Part shown: piece after piece, positions 55,567 to 64,000 of the stretch
Layout of the letters: each line of letters begins with the position of its first letter
How positions within the stretch are numbered: the first letter of the stretch is position 1
Source: Bartonella florencae
GTDB taxonomy: Bacteria > Pseudomonadota > Alphaproteobacteria > Rhizobiales > Rhizobiaceae
DNA length: 64,000 bases
Direction of reading: 5' to 3'
NCBI RefSeq assembly: GCF_000312525.1
Contig: NZ_HE997452.1
Location: forward strand, 414,779 to 478,778
Notes under the pieces: generated by a model
Told to the model about the DNA's origin: nothing
Databases searched by the model: none
The model's input: only the letters and a program-made list of their open reading frames with translations
Made by a program: the position numbers and the translations under genes

Positions 55567-57108
55567 TTATTCTATGATGATTTTGACATTTGTCCCTTCG
55601 CGTATCGTTTGCGTGGGGGAAAGCCCATTGAGTATGCGAAAGAGCTTTTCTTTATGCAGGGTGTTTTGCATTTTATTGGCAAGGGTTGTAACGCTTTCTC
55701 CCCGCTTAACCTGCACAATACGGATTCTCAAGGGTTTCAGCTTTTTTAACTGTGAGGATGAAAGGGTCTGAAAGCCTTGTACCGTTTGTGCGGCAATCGC
55801 TGCAAAATGTTGAGAATCATGTGGTGCTGCAGTTAAAAAACGAAAAATATGGTTGTTGAACAAAATGACAACCACATCAAATTGCCACTGTTCATTGGTT
55901 GCTCGTCCACGTGCTCCAGACAGCCCTTGAAGGGTGATGGGGTGAATAGATGATTCGTCTAATCCTGTAATCCAGCCACTTTTCAAATAATTGCTGGCAG
56001 ATCTTTCAAAAACGCGTGGTAGAGAATCAAAACGAATGGCAATTTTTTCTGGTCCGCTGGCCCAAACGGTGTGCGCTGAATTTTCTATTGTGAAATTATG
56101 GGGAACGGAAAAAGCTACACGCAATTGCGGGTGGATAAAATGGTTTTCTCGCACAAAACCTGTTTGAGCGCTTCCACCAAAGATCATGCCATCAATGCTT
56201 TTTAAAAAAGAATCACAATCCGTGTTTCCTCTGTATCCTCTACTGATTTTATGTGCTTTTTTTTTCGCTAGACGAATTCGTTGTGGAGTGCTTGGATGAT
56301 TTGCTAGGAAGTCTGAGGAGCTACTTGTCGTGCCTGAGAAATGACGAAAAGCGCTATAAGCTTCCATCGATTGGAGAAAGCGCGGGGAGGCAAACGGATC
56401 ATAGCCCGCTTGTTTGAGCATCTCTAGGGCAATGGAATCGGCTTGAAGTTCCTGATTGCGTGAAAATTGTGCCAATTGTTGCTGCTCTTTTATGGGATTG
56501 TAAAGTTTGCTTGCATCATGGGTGAAGAGGTGTGACGATATATGCTGTGCACTTTTTAATTCGGCTTTCTTTTGCAGGCGTAAAATTCCGTGATTGGCAG
56601 TAATATGGGCTATTTCATGGGCCAGAATTGCTGCAATTTCTGAACAATCATTGGCCAATGCAAGCATGCCACGGGTGATGTAGATAGAGCCATTGGGGAG
56701 AGCAAATGCATTGATGCTCTCTGAATTTAAGATTGTGACAGAATAGTGTGGCTGAGAATTTTTTTGTGAAACGGCTGCCGCTGCCAGTTTTTGCACAATC
56801 TTTGCCAAGAGACGTTCAAGTTTTGCCTCATGATAGGTTCCGCCATATTTTTGCAAAATACGTGGGTGTTGTAGAGCGCTTAATGTGACATAGATATTGT
56901 TCTTGCTGGCACGTTTGATCGTTTCAGAAGAATCGGAAAAAAGCATATCATTTTTGGGAAAATGCGTATGGCAAGCAGAAAGGAGAACAGTGAGGCCTAT
57001 GAGAGATGCTCTATAAATCTCAGTGCAAAAACAAAAGTTTCGTTGAAAAATTGGAGGGTGATGCCTCTTGTATACTTTGTTTTTGGACTGTATTCTGGCA
57101 AATTTCAT
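55567..57108 (-). CDS. M48-family periplasmic metalloprotease with LysM-like domain (BepA-like)
   Basis: A 513-residue protein with a hydrophobic N-terminal segment that ends in LLSACHT, a possible lipobox. It is followed by a peptidase M48 domain with the zinc motif HEIAHITANHG (about residue 165) and the downstream Glu ligand in NQELQADSIALEML. The C-terminus (VKRGESVTTLANKM ... LFRILNGL) resembles a LysM peptidoglycan-binding domain. BepA-type proteases control outer membrane protein assembly and LptD quality. It is convergent with rpoH. The exact start is uncertain because several Met precede the signal segment. The extra domain makes it longer than the BepA of enterobacteria and like the alphaproteobacterial group. 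Confidence 0.88.
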   Translation of the reverse strand: MKFARIQSKNKVYKRHHPPIFQRNFCFCTEIYRASLIGLTVLLSACHTHFPKNDMLFSDSSETIKRASKNNIYVTLSALQHPRILQKYGGTYHEAKLERLLAKIVQKLAAAAVSQKNSQPHYSVTILNSESINAFALPNGSIYITRGMLALANDCSEIAAILAHEIAHITANHGILRLQKKAELKSAQHISSHLFTHDASKLYNPIKEQQQLAQFSRNQELQADSIALEMLKQAGYDPFASPRFLQSMEAYSAFRHFSGTTSSSSDFLANHPSTPQRIRLAKKKAHKISRGYRGNTDCDSFLKSIDGMIFGGSAQTGFVRENHFIHPQLRVAFSVPHNFTIENSAHTVWASGPEKIAIRFDSLPRVFERSASNYLKSGWITGLDESSIHPITLQGLSGARGRATNEQWQFDVVVILFNNHIFRFLTAAPHDSQHFAAIAAQTVQGFQTLSSSQLKKLKPLRIRIVQVKRGESVTTLANKMQNTLHKEKLFRILNGLSPTQTIREGTNVKIIIE

Positions 57109-57279
57109 TTGTATCTTTGTACGTGTTTTTTACAGGTAAGAAGAAACTTTTTAATAAGGATTCTTTTAGGATCTCTTGGGATTCTTCTGGATATAGCATG
57201 GTTATTGTCGACAAGAAATGGCTCTTTTTTAGAAAAAGATGCTCTATAAGGAAAAACATTACGGAAGGCAGAGTATAGA

Positions 57280-57915
57280 ATGACAACATTTACAATATTG
57301 TTAAATGGAGATGTCTGTATCACTGATCGATTGCTCGCTCAAATTCACAATAGTCGGGTGATTGCTGCTGATGGTGGAATGCGTCATGCCGCTGCACTTC
57401 ATGTGATGCCGGAATTGTGGTTGGGAGATTTCGATTCCTCTGATCAGACCTTGATAAGCCAATATCGTCATGTGGCGCGTGAGGTTTTTCCTTCTGATAA
57501 AGATATGACTGATAGTGCTTTGGCATGTGAGAGAGCTCTGCAAAAGGGCGCCAAAAAACTTATTTTGTGTGGTGCTTTTGGAGGAGAGCGGAGTGATCAT
57601 AGTCTTTCTCATATGACAATGGCATTGGCAATGGCTGATAAAGGTCTTACAGTGTTGTTGACAAGTGGCCTTGAGGAAGGATGGCCAATTTTACCAAAGC
57701 TTATGTCATATGATTTACCTGATGGCTGTTTGTTTAGTATTATCGGTTTTTCTGATTTACAAGGCTTAATGCTTTCAGGAGTAAAATGGCCGCTTTGTAA
57801 TAAAAATGTGTCTTTTGGTTCTTCTTTAACACTTTCTAACCGTATTTGTGGAACCTTTTCTTGCTATTTAGGTTCTGGAAAAGCTATATTGTTGGCGTCT
57901 GTACCTATTTCATAA
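57280..57915 (+). CDS. thiN: Thiamine pyrophosphokinase
   Basis: A 211-residue kinase that transfers pyrophosphate from ATP to thiamine to give the cofactor TPP. Signatures are VIAADGGMRHAAAL, PELWLGDFDSSD, FPSDKDMTDSALACERAL and LILCGAFGGERSDHSLSHM, which supply the metal and substrate ligands. The C-terminal beta domain holds thiamine (SYDLPDGCLFSIIGFSDLQGL, GVKWPLCNKNVSFGSSLTLSNRI). Complete. It lies between the divergent protease gene and the glycine-zipper lipoprotein gene. The presence of a kinase that phosphorylates thiamine itself suggests uptake of thiamine from the host. Confidence 0.94.
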   Translation: MTTFTILLNGDVCITDRLLAQIHNSRVIAADGGMRHAAALHVMPELWLGDFDSSDQTLISQYRHVAREVFPSDKDMTDSALACERALQKGAKKLILCGAFGGERSDHSLSHMTMALAMADKGLTVLLTSGLEEGWPILPKLMSYDLPDGCLFSIIGFSDLQGLMLSGVKWPLCNKNVSFGSSLTLSNRICGTFSCYLGSGKAILLASVPIS

Positions 57916-58012
57916 AGCTCTTCCGGTATATTTGAGTAAGGGTAGGGGGGGCAAAGTGATGAAGTGCCGGCATGAATGATATATTTATGTATGATTAAGG
58001 AGAGGTTTTAAT

Positions 58013-58414
58013 ATGCTAAAATCATTTTTAAAAGTGGCCGTTGTTTCAGCCATTGGTTTAAGTACCGTGGCTTGTACCGCAAATGATGAGCGCGTTGCAC
58101 GTTACGGCGTTGGTGGAGCAGCAATAGGTGCTTTGGCGGGAACAGCAATTGGAGGAAGTGCTCCTGGAGCAGCTTTGACCGGAGCAGCATTTGGTGCTTT
58201 GGCAGGAACAGTAACAGGGGCTGCTGTAAACCAGAAAAGACAACAAAGACGGCAGATTATTGTTCAGCAGCAGCCATTGTGCACGTATCGTGGGCGTAAA
58301 GGTCACTATTACAAAGCGCCTTGTGCGCAAAAAGTGCACGCTCCACAATTGTGTACTTATCGTGATGGAAGAGGTGTGATGTATAAGGCACCTTGTCCCT
58401 ACCATGCTCATTAA
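58013..58414 (+). CDS. Small glycine-zipper lipoprotein
   Basis: A 133-residue protein with a lipoprotein signal peptide (hydrophobic AVVSAIGLSTVAC, Cys at residue 21). A glycine-zipper region follows (GVGGAAIGALAGTAIGGSAPGAALTGAAFGALAGTVTG, a Gly/Ala-rich pattern given in part here), then a C-terminal half rich in Gln, Arg and Cys with the repeated motif LCTYRxGRG or LCTYRGRKG followed by YKAPC. This layout is found in alphaproteobacterial surface lipoproteins of unknown role. The stop overlaps the start of the ABC-F gene by one base (TAATG), so the two are translationally coupled. Function unknown; envelope association is well supported. Confidence 0.85.
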   Translation: MLKSFLKVAVVSAIGLSTVACTANDERVARYGVGGAAIGALAGTAIGGSAPGAALTGAAFGALAGTVTGAAVNQKRQQRRQIIVQQQPLCTYRGRKGHYYKAPCAQKVHAPQLCTYRDGRGVMYKAPCPYHAH

Positions 58415-60276
58415 TGGTGGTGCCGCTCCTGCGGCTTGACCGCATTTTCCTAACCTTTGGAACAACGCCTTTGCTCAACCAAGCTTGCTTATCGGTTGAG
58501 CAAGGAGCGCGTATTGCCTTGGTGGGACGTAATGGTTGTGGAAAATCAACGCTGTTAAAAATTGCTGCAGGAATGATAGAGCCTAGTGGTGGCGAAATTT
58601 TTCGCCACCCTCATGTCACACTGCGTTATGTCGCGCAAAGTCCTGATTATGCAGGTTTTGAAGATATTAACGCTTATATAGAAGCGGGGCTGGATAATAA
58701 CCCTGATGTTGCGTGGGTACACAAACTTCGCACAAATCTGGGATTTGTGGGAACTGAAAAATTAGCCACCCTTTCTGGGGGAGAAAAGCGGCGCCTTTCT
58801 CTGTTGCGCGCTCTTGCTGCAAAACCCGATATTCTTCTCTTAGATGAACCAACAAACCATCTTGATTTGCCAACCATTGAATGGCTGGAGGGGGTGTTAT
58901 GTGCTTTACGTTCAGCCATTGTAGTGATTTCCCATGATCGGCGATTTTTGGAAAATGTTACCCACTCAACGCTATGGCTTGATCGAGGTGTCACCAAAAG
59001 GCTGGAGAAGCGTTTTTCAGAATTTGAAAATTGGCGCGATAAAGCATTGCAAGAAGAAGTTCTCGAGCAGCATAAATTAGGGCGGCAGATTGTTCGTGAA
59101 GAACAATGGTTGCGTTATGGGGTGAGCGCACGGCGTAAACGCAATGTGCGCCGTCTGGGAGAGTTAAAAGGACTGCGACTGCGTCATCAAACCTATAAAG
59201 GGCAACCGGGAAAGGCGCTGTTGAGCGCCGCTAAAAGTCATGAGTCTGGCCAATTGGTGCTAGAAGCAAAGAGAATTTCAAAATCCTATGGTGAGCGCGT
59301 GATTGTTAAAGATTTTTCTTTACGTATTCAGCGTGGCGATCGAATCGGTTTGGTGGGGCCTAATGGGATCGGAAAAACAACACTGATTTCCACTTTAATT
59401 GGGCAGGAACCGCTGGATAGTGGAACGGTGAGGCATGGATATAACCTTTCTATGGCTTGGCTTGATCAACAGCGTATTCTCAATGAAGAAGAAACTTTAG
59501 CGCATTATCTCACAGAGGGGAGGGGAGAGACTCTTGTGATCAATGGGCAAGAGCGCCATGTGGTTTCTTATATGAAAGATTTTTTGTTTTTACCCGAACA
59601 AGCACGGACTCCACTCAAAGAATTTTCAGGGGGAGAAAGAGCACGCCTTATGCTTGCCAGACTGCTTTCACGTCCGGCAAATTTTTTGATTCTTGATGAA
59701 CCAACCAATGACTTGGATATGGAAACATTGGATTTGTTACAGGAATTTATCGCTGATTTTGCTGGAACAGTGTTGTTGGTAAGCCATGACCGAGACTTTT
59801 TAGATCGCACCGTGACCCATATGTTGGCGCCTCAAGGCGATGGTCAGTGGATTTTATATGCTGGTGGCTATAGTGATATGACTGCACAAAATAAGCAAGC
59901 TGCATTGTTGCGGCGCAAAGATAAGGCATTATCACAGTGTAAAGTGCCAAAAAATCCTCGTACATGCGGGGGTGAAGATCTTAATGCGTCAACAAATCGC
60001 GGCTTGATGGGGCAGGAGAAAAAAAGGCCGCGTAAGCTTTCTTATAAGCAAGTTTATGCGCTGGAAAAATTGCCTGAACAAATCGCTGCTTTGCAGAATG
60101 AAATTAAAAAAATTGAACAAGAACTTTCTGATCCTGCACTCTATTGCAGCGATAGGGAGCGTTTTGAGCGTTTATCAAAAACACTAGAAGAGAAGAAAAA
60201 AAGTTTTACAGCCAAAGAAGAAGAATGGTTAGAACTTGAATTGTTGCGTGAAGATAGTGAGTGTATGCAATCATAA
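58414..60276 (+). CDS. ABC-F family ATPase (Uup-like)
   Basis: A 620-residue protein with two ATP-binding cassettes and no membrane segments. The ATG at 58414 overlaps the previous stop; the frame extends to a TTG at 58393 but that lies inside the lipoprotein gene. The first cassette has VGRNGCGKSTLLK, LSGGEKRRLSLLRAL and LLLDEPTNHLDLPTIEWLE. The second has VGPNGIGKTTLISTL, FSGGERARLMLARLL and LILDEPTNDLDMETLD. A C-terminal coiled coil (about residues 540-615, rich in Glu, Lys) is typical of Uup. ABC-F proteins act on ribosomes or on DNA branches; Uup affects precise excision of transposons. It may be co-transcribed with the lipoprotein gene. Confidence 0.93.
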   Translation: MVVPLLRLDRIFLTFGTTPLLNQACLSVEQGARIALVGRNGCGKSTLLKIAAGMIEPSGGEIFRHPHVTLRYVAQSPDYAGFEDINAYIEAGLDNNPDVAWVHKLRTNLGFVGTEKLATLSGGEKRRLSLLRALAAKPDILLLDEPTNHLDLPTIEWLEGVLCALRSAIVVISHDRRFLENVTHSTLWLDRGVTKRLEKRFSEFENWRDKALQEEVLEQHKLGRQIVREEQWLRYGVSARRKRNVRRLGELKGLRLRHQTYKGQPGKALLSAAKSHESGQLVLEAKRISKSYGERVIVKDFSLRIQRGDRIGLVGPNGIGKTTLISTLIGQEPLDSGTVRHGYNLSMAWLDQQRILNEEETLAHYLTEGRGETLVINGQERHVVSYMKDFLFLPEQARTPLKEFSGGERARLMLARLLSRPANFLILDEPTNDLDMETLDLLQEFIADFAGTVLLVSHDRDFLDRTVTHMLAPQGDGQWILYAGGYSDMTAQNKQAALLRRKDKALSQCKVPKNPRTCGGEDLNASTNRGLMGQEKKRPRKLSYKQVYALEKLPEQIAALQNEIKKIEQELSDPALYCSDRERFERLSKTLEEKKKSFTAKEEEWLELELLREDSECMQS

Positions 60277-60524
60277 AAACGTTTTAGCGTTAATCTTTTG
60301 CAAGAGTATCTTTATAGATTGAGCTCATGCTTTGTCTTGGTTGCCTTTCTGTCTTTTTTATAAGATCTGTGTGTGCATTGGAGAGGAAAAAAGTTGCGCA
60401 AAAAACAATGATTGCAACTTGAATTTTTATACGAAGAACATCAATGCGCGGAGGGTGAAGAGATGTAGAAAATATCCTCCTAAAGAGGGGTGCAATATAT
60501 CTTTACGCAACGGGTAAAAATGCC

Positions 60525-61094
60525 TTATGATGCTTTATTCTGCTCTTTTGGGTTATAAGGAGCATGAATGCGAGAGGTGAGAATGTGATCTCTCCATTGA
60601 CCAGAAATCATCAGATAGTCTTTGGCGTAGCCTTCTTTTTCAAAATCAAGGCGCTGCAATAAATTTTCGCTTTTGATATTTTCTGGCATATAATTGGCCA
60701 TTACTCTATGCAGATGGTAAACATCAAAGATATGGCGTATGAGAGAAGATAAAATCTCGAACATGAGACCTTGGCCTTGTTGTTTTTCATCTAGAGAAAA
60801 ACCAAGATGGCAGGCTTGAAAAACACCGCGAACCACATTGGTAAAATTCACTACGGCAATAATGGTACTGTCATTTTTCAATCGTGTGACATAGCGATAG
60901 GCGCATCCTTGTACGCTTTCATGTGCAAAAGCCTTTGCACGTATTTCCCAAGCTTTTAGGGTGTGGTAATCATCAGATCTTACCGGTTCAAAGGGACGAA
61001 GATGGTTTTCATTGCGCAGGTGATAGGAAGAGAGTTCAGCTGCATCCTCTAAACGGATCAAGGTGGAAATTGTGCGTTTTGTTGTAATTGTCAT
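60525..61094 (-). CDS. RimJ/RimL-type GNAT acetyltransferase
   Basis: A 189-residue GNAT protein. The ATG at 61092-61094 is selected because GGAGAG lies 6 bases upstream; an ATG at 61098-61100 would abut that site. It resembles RimJ, which acetylates the N-terminus of ribosomal protein S5: LRPFEPVRSDDYHTLKAWE, GCAYRYVTRLKNDSTIIAVVNFTNVVRG, ACHLGFSLDEKQQGQGLMFEILSSLI (acetyl-CoA loop QQGQG) and MANYMPENIKSENLLQRLDFEKEGYAKDYLMI. All family motifs are seen. The substrate is inferred from family. It is monocistronic and minus-strand. Confidence 0.88.
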   Translation of the reverse strand: MTITTKRTISTLIRLEDAAELSSYHLRNENHLRPFEPVRSDDYHTLKAWEIRAKAFAHESVQGCAYRYVTRLKNDSTIIAVVNFTNVVRGVFQACHLGFSLDEKQQGQGLMFEILSSLIRHIFDVYHLHRVMANYMPENIKSENLLQRLDFEKEGYAKDYLMISGQWRDHILTSRIHAPYNPKEQNKAS

Positions 61095-62134
61095 CGCCAT
61101 CTCTCCATGAAAATATGTTTTCTTAATCTCTTTCGTGTCTCTTTTTATATGTCTTTTTCGTTTTCGGGAAATTTATGGTAAAAGGCGAGGAAATTAAGGG
61201 GGGATTTTGTTAAAGGCGCTCGATTTTGCCTAAAGGGTATTGAAGACTATAGAAGGCTATAAAATGAGAGGAAAAAGTTATAATTGGCTATTCTTTTCAT
61301 CATATATCATTGCTTTTAATTATACTTTGCGGTGATTGTTTTCTTTTAAAATGACTCCTCTGTATAGAACTCTTATGTGCTTACTCTAAAATGCGAAGCT
61401 TTGATGTGCTCTTTTAGGGCGTAAATTCTTTATGCTTATGGGCGGTGTCTTTCTTGTTAGAGTCAATTTTTTATGGGAGTTTTGTGGAATTTTATGGCGA
61501 GATCTTTATTAGCTCTTTTGCCATTTGATTTGTGCAAAAATGCATATCTTGAGTAAAGAAGCACAAATATTAGAGGACTTATTGCAAATCTCTTGATGGT
61601 AAATCAAGTAAAACCCTTCTCCTTGCATATTATTAAGGAGAAGGGAGTGAAAAATCTTGAAGAGAAGGAAAAAAATGTCTGTTGTGAATACTCTCAGACG
61701 GCTTAAGAGTTTTTGCACTATTGGAGAAAGTATCATGAGCGTGCCGGTTTATATTTTGATTCAACGTAAAGATCGTCTCATGATTTTAGTGTTATCGCTT
61801 TTCATGAGATTCTTCAGCAACTCTTCAAGGAGCACGCATGAGATCATTTAGGGGCACTTTACACATTTGGGCCTAGCATGAAATGGGTTAAGGTTTGTCG
61901 CGAGGCGTTTTTATTAAGATAAGCGCATGTTAGCAATATAATGGTATCTTATGGCGGCATTCTATTCTATGCACTTTGTTTTGCTTAGGAATGTATCCCC
62001 CCCTTCATGCAACGTGTTGGCTCTCTTCTCCTCACAAGTTACATGAATAGTTTATAATAGCCTATTTTTGTTTTGGCAGAAGTCTCTCTGTCTGATTCTT
62101 TCTCTTTCTCATTTTGAGAAGATGGGAAAAGGTA
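61095..62134. other. Long spacer with a terminator-like hairpin
   Basis: About 1 kb without a supported gene between rimJ and gapR. Short frames (for example 61657-61851, plus strand) show no domain. The segment contains the hairpin described at 61614-61645. The remainder is AT-rich, with no tRNA or repeat seen by eye. Confidence 0.45.
61614..61645 (-). terminator. Strong hairpin, terminator-like on the minus strand
   Basis: CCCTTCTCCTT (61614-61624) pairs perfectly with AAGGAGAAGGG (61635-61645) around a 10-base loop. On the minus strand it is followed by TTTTACTT. It lies 490 bp past the gapR stop. It could end a gapR transcript or belong to an unrecognised small RNA. Confidence 0.55.
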
Positions 62135-62391
62135 TTAGCTCATACCAAGTGCTTCTTTATAAAGCTGGATGATAGCTTCCTCTTCCATGCGTTCGTGTTC
62201 TTCTTTTTTACGCAGCCGTATAATACTTCGAACAGCTTTACTATCAAAGCCAGACCCTTTCAGTTCGGCATAGACCTCTTTAATATCCTCAGAAATGGTT
62301 TTTTTTCTTCTTCTAATCGTTCAATACGCTCGATAAAAGCGCGCAATTGGTTTACGGATATAGCATGTGTTTCATCAGTTACTGTGTTCAT
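62135..62391 (-). pseudogene. gapR: gapR (DUF2312) with a -1 frameshift at an A8 run
   Basis: From the ATG at 62389-62391, with GGAG about ten bases upstream, the frame reads [31 protein letters not shown], the typical N-terminal half of GapR (DUF2312). At a run of eight A (minus strand, 62299-62306) the frame is lost; one more A, or a -1 slip, restores [41 protein letters not shown] ending in LGMS and TAA at 62135. The rest is intact, about 85 residues in all. GapR binds overtwisted DNA and is important for replication and transcription in Caulobacter. The single lesion in an otherwise clean gene argues for slippage, a sequencing slip or a very recent mutation. The neighbourhood gapR, DUF1036, pyk is typical. 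Confidence 0.85.
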
Positions 62392-62661
62392 TGCATTTTT
62401 CTCCGGACTTTATATTGTAAGCTGTTTTTGTCAGCGATAAATTTTTGTTGGAAAAACTTGAAAAACACAAAGTTAATCAAGCTGTATCGTTTTTTTACAA
62501 ATTGACTTTAAATATTTTGTAAAATTTTAAAATTATGCATTGATAAAAAGACACTCAGAAGTAAAAAAGGATAAAAATACACCTCTATAGATTGAAAGGT
62601 TTTTAAAAAAGAAAAGGGCTGTGTGCTTTGTTTTCATCACTTGCATGATAAAGGAGGTCTT

Positions 62662-63156
62662 GTGGTTGTCAAAAAACAAAAATGGAGAGGAGGGAAACTA
62701 AAAGTTTTTCTCGTGAGCATTTTGCTGTCGTGCTCATTTGTGGTTTTTGCAAAAGCTGATTTTAGAGTTTGTAATAACACTCAACAGTCCGTTGGTGTTG
62801 CTCTTGGCTATCCTACGCTTGCAGGTTGGGTGAGTGAGGGATGGTGGGTGCTACCAGAGGCAGGGTGTAAAACTTTAATTGAGGGGCCACTTTCTTCACG
62901 GTTTTATTATTTTTATGCCGAAGGTGCACAGAAAAAAAGCAACTGGTCAGGTTCTATAACCATGTGTGTGCAAGATAGCCAATTTACTATTCAAGGGGTT
63001 CATGATTGTTTTCCTCGAGGCTATCAAAAGGCTGAGTTTAAGGAAATTGATACAGGTAATCAAACCAGTTGGATGATACAGTTAACGGATGAGTCTTTGT
63101 TAAATGATTCGGTTATCAATTCTTCTTCTTCTTTTTCAGGAGGGACGCAGCCTTGA
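62662..63156 (+). CDS. DUF1036 secreted protein
   Basis: A 164-residue exported protein. The GTG at 62662 follows AGGAGGT; the spacing is short, and other starts upstream are possible. A signal peptide (VFLVSILLSCSFVVFAKA) precedes the DUF1036 domain: DFRVCNNTQQSVGVALGY, GWVSEGWWVLPEAGCKTLIEGPLSSRFYYFYAEG, SGSITMCVQDSQFTIQGVHDCFPRGYQKAEFKEIDTG. Paired Cys residues suggest disulfides in the periplasm. The function is unknown. DUF1036 genes commonly precede pyk in Rhizobiales, as here, and the stop overlaps the pyk start, so the two are co-expressed. Confidence 0.88.
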   Translation: MVVKKQKWRGGKLKVFLVSILLSCSFVVFAKADFRVCNNTQQSVGVALGYPTLAGWVSEGWWVLPEAGCKTLIEGPLSSRFYYFYAEGAQKKSNWSGSITMCVQDSQFTIQGVHDCFPRGYQKAEFKEIDTGNQTSWMIQLTDESLLNDSVINSSSSFSGGTQP

Positions 63157-64000
63157 AGCGTGCTCGTAAAGTAAAAGTTATTGCTACTCTTGGTCCTTCT
63201 TCTTTTTCTCTTGCTATGATCGAAAAGCTTTTTAGGGCGGGAGCAGATGTTTTTCGCTTAAATATGAGCCACACGGACCGAGAAAAAATGGGGGAGTTGG
63301 TCAGGCATATCCGCGAAGTGGAAAAAATCGTTCAACGCCCCATCGGTATTTTGGTAGATTTGCAAGGACCAAAATTGCGTATCGGACATTTTACTAAAGG
63401 ATATGAGGATTTGCGTGTTGGGCAAAGCTTTACCTTGGATGATCGTGATGTGCCAGGTGATGCACAGCGCGTTTATTTTCCACATAAGGATGTTTTAGCG
63501 GCTGTGAAACCAGGGGATCGGCTTTTGGTTGATGATGGAAAGTTGGAACTGCGTGCACAGCTGTGTAAGGGGAATTTGGTTGAGTGTCGCGTGGTTGCTG
63601 GAACCCGTATTTCTGATCGAAAAGGTGTGAGTTTTCCCGATACCGTTTTACCTTTTGGTTCGATAACACAAAAGGATAAGACTGATCTTCAGGCTGTTTT
63701 GCAACAACCTGTGGATTGGGTAGCCCTTTCTTTTATTCAACGCCCAGAAGATATTATGGCAGTGCGCCAATTGACGAAAAATAAAGTGTCGTTGATGGCT
63801 AAAATTGAAAAACCTCAAGCCTTAGAGCATATAGAAAAAATTATTGATATCTGTGATGGTATTATGATTGCACGGGGAGATCTTGGTGTGGAAATGCCAT
63901 TGGAAAAGATTCCTGCACTGCAGATAGAATTGATCAGAGCCTGTCGTTTAGCAGGAAAACCGGTGGTGGTGGCAACACAAATGCTCGAATCTATGATTAG
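63153..64000 (+). CDS. pyk: Pyruvate kinase, 5' part (gene continues beyond the window)
   Basis: The start is a TTG at 63153-63155, overlapping the DUF1036 stop (TTGA), with AGGAGG 9 bases upstream. The visible 282 codons begin LKRARKVKVIATLGPSSFSL, the usual N-terminus, and continue with RAGADVFRLNMSH, VDLQGPKLRIG, the small B domain (LLVDDGKLELRA), WVALSFIQRPEDI, MAKIEKPQAL with the catalytic Lys, and IMIARGDLGVEMP with the metal ligands. It ends inside VVATQMLESM. The enzyme makes pyruvate and ATP from phosphoenolpyruvate in glycolysis. The C-terminal regulatory domain is outside the window. Confidence 0.97.
   Translation, partial: MKRARKVKVIATLGPSSFSLAMIEKLFRAGADVFRLNMSHTDREKMGELVRHIREVEKIVQRPIGILVDLQGPKLRIGHFTKGYEDLRVGQSFTLDDRDVPGDAQRVYFPHKDVLAAVKPGDRLLVDDGKLELRAQLCKGNLVECRVVAGTRISDRKGVSFPDTVLPFGSITQKDKTDLQAVLQQPVDWVALSFIQRPEDIMAVRQLTKNKVSLMAKIEKPQALEHIEKIIDICDGIMIARGDLGVEMPLEKIPALQIELIRACRLAGKPVVVATQMLESMI

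Noticed and set aside
55435-55749. 104-codon plus-strand frame after rpoH
   Set aside because: Its right half lies over the 3' end of the M48 protease gene, and the left part has no domain or ribosome binding site; probably a chance frame.

Overview
The window looks like a chromosomal segment of a Bartonella species (Alphaproteobacteria, Hyphomicrobiales/Rhizobiales). The reasons are AT-rich DNA with loosely packed genes and long degraded spacers, a tandem array of TrwL (VirB2-type) pilin genes as in the Bartonella Trw type IV secretion locus, and alphaproteobacterial gene neighbourhoods: an atpHAGDC operon without the F0 genes, fdxA-carD-rpoH, and gapR-DUF1036-pyk. No tRNA, rRNA, CRISPR array or complete insertion sequence was recognised by eye.

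Layout. 1-3.9 kb: the upstream end of a trw locus on the minus strand, with five trwL copies (one cut by the window edge, one a pseudogene), a small regulator-like gene, a diverged TrwN/VirB1-like gene, an unknown gene, and a divergent H-NS-family gene. 4.9-16 kb: ubiH-type hydroxylase, ftsK, lolA, exonuclease III, and a complete tripartite efflux operon (NodT-type outer membrane factor, MacA-like, MacB-like). 17-22 kb: an isolated 1652-residue single-chain restriction-modification enzyme (Type ISP architecture) with a G10 run just before its start codon. 22.5-27.5 kb: DUF218 protein, ftsX, ftsE and acs on the minus strand. 27.8-28.8 kb: a very AT-rich island with two paralogous small membrane proteins and a short Gly-zipper peptide gene. 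29.8-38 kb: yggS, leuS, lptE, transaldolase, priA. 38.4-43.5 kb: atpHAGDC. 43.5-46.2 kb: EmrB/EmrA-type efflux pair. 46.5-50.3 kb: small DUF883-like protein, ispG, polyprenyl diphosphate synthase, rpmF. 50.8-55.4 kb: carD, fdxA, a truncated helicase-derived gene, rpoH. 55.5-64 kb: M48 metalloprotease, thiamine pyrophosphokinase, glycine-zipper lipoprotein, ABC-F ATPase, RimJ-like acetyltransferase, gapR with a frameshift at an A8 run, a DUF1036 protein, and the start of pyk.

Two patterns run through the window. First, several genes (ftsK, yggS, the transaldolase gene, fdxA) are followed directly downstream, in the same orientation, by a decayed copy of their own 3' part, and trwL is multiplied in tandem. 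Local duplication followed by decay seems common here. Second, simple-sequence tracts sit in places where slippage would matter: G10 before the restriction enzyme start, G10 inside priA, A8 at the gapR frameshift, and 7-, 8- and 15-bp tandem repeats near the transaldolase and fdxA genes. The best candidates for something undescribed are the Gly-zipper peptide plus small membrane protein island at 27.8-28.8 kb and the possibly switchable restriction enzyme.
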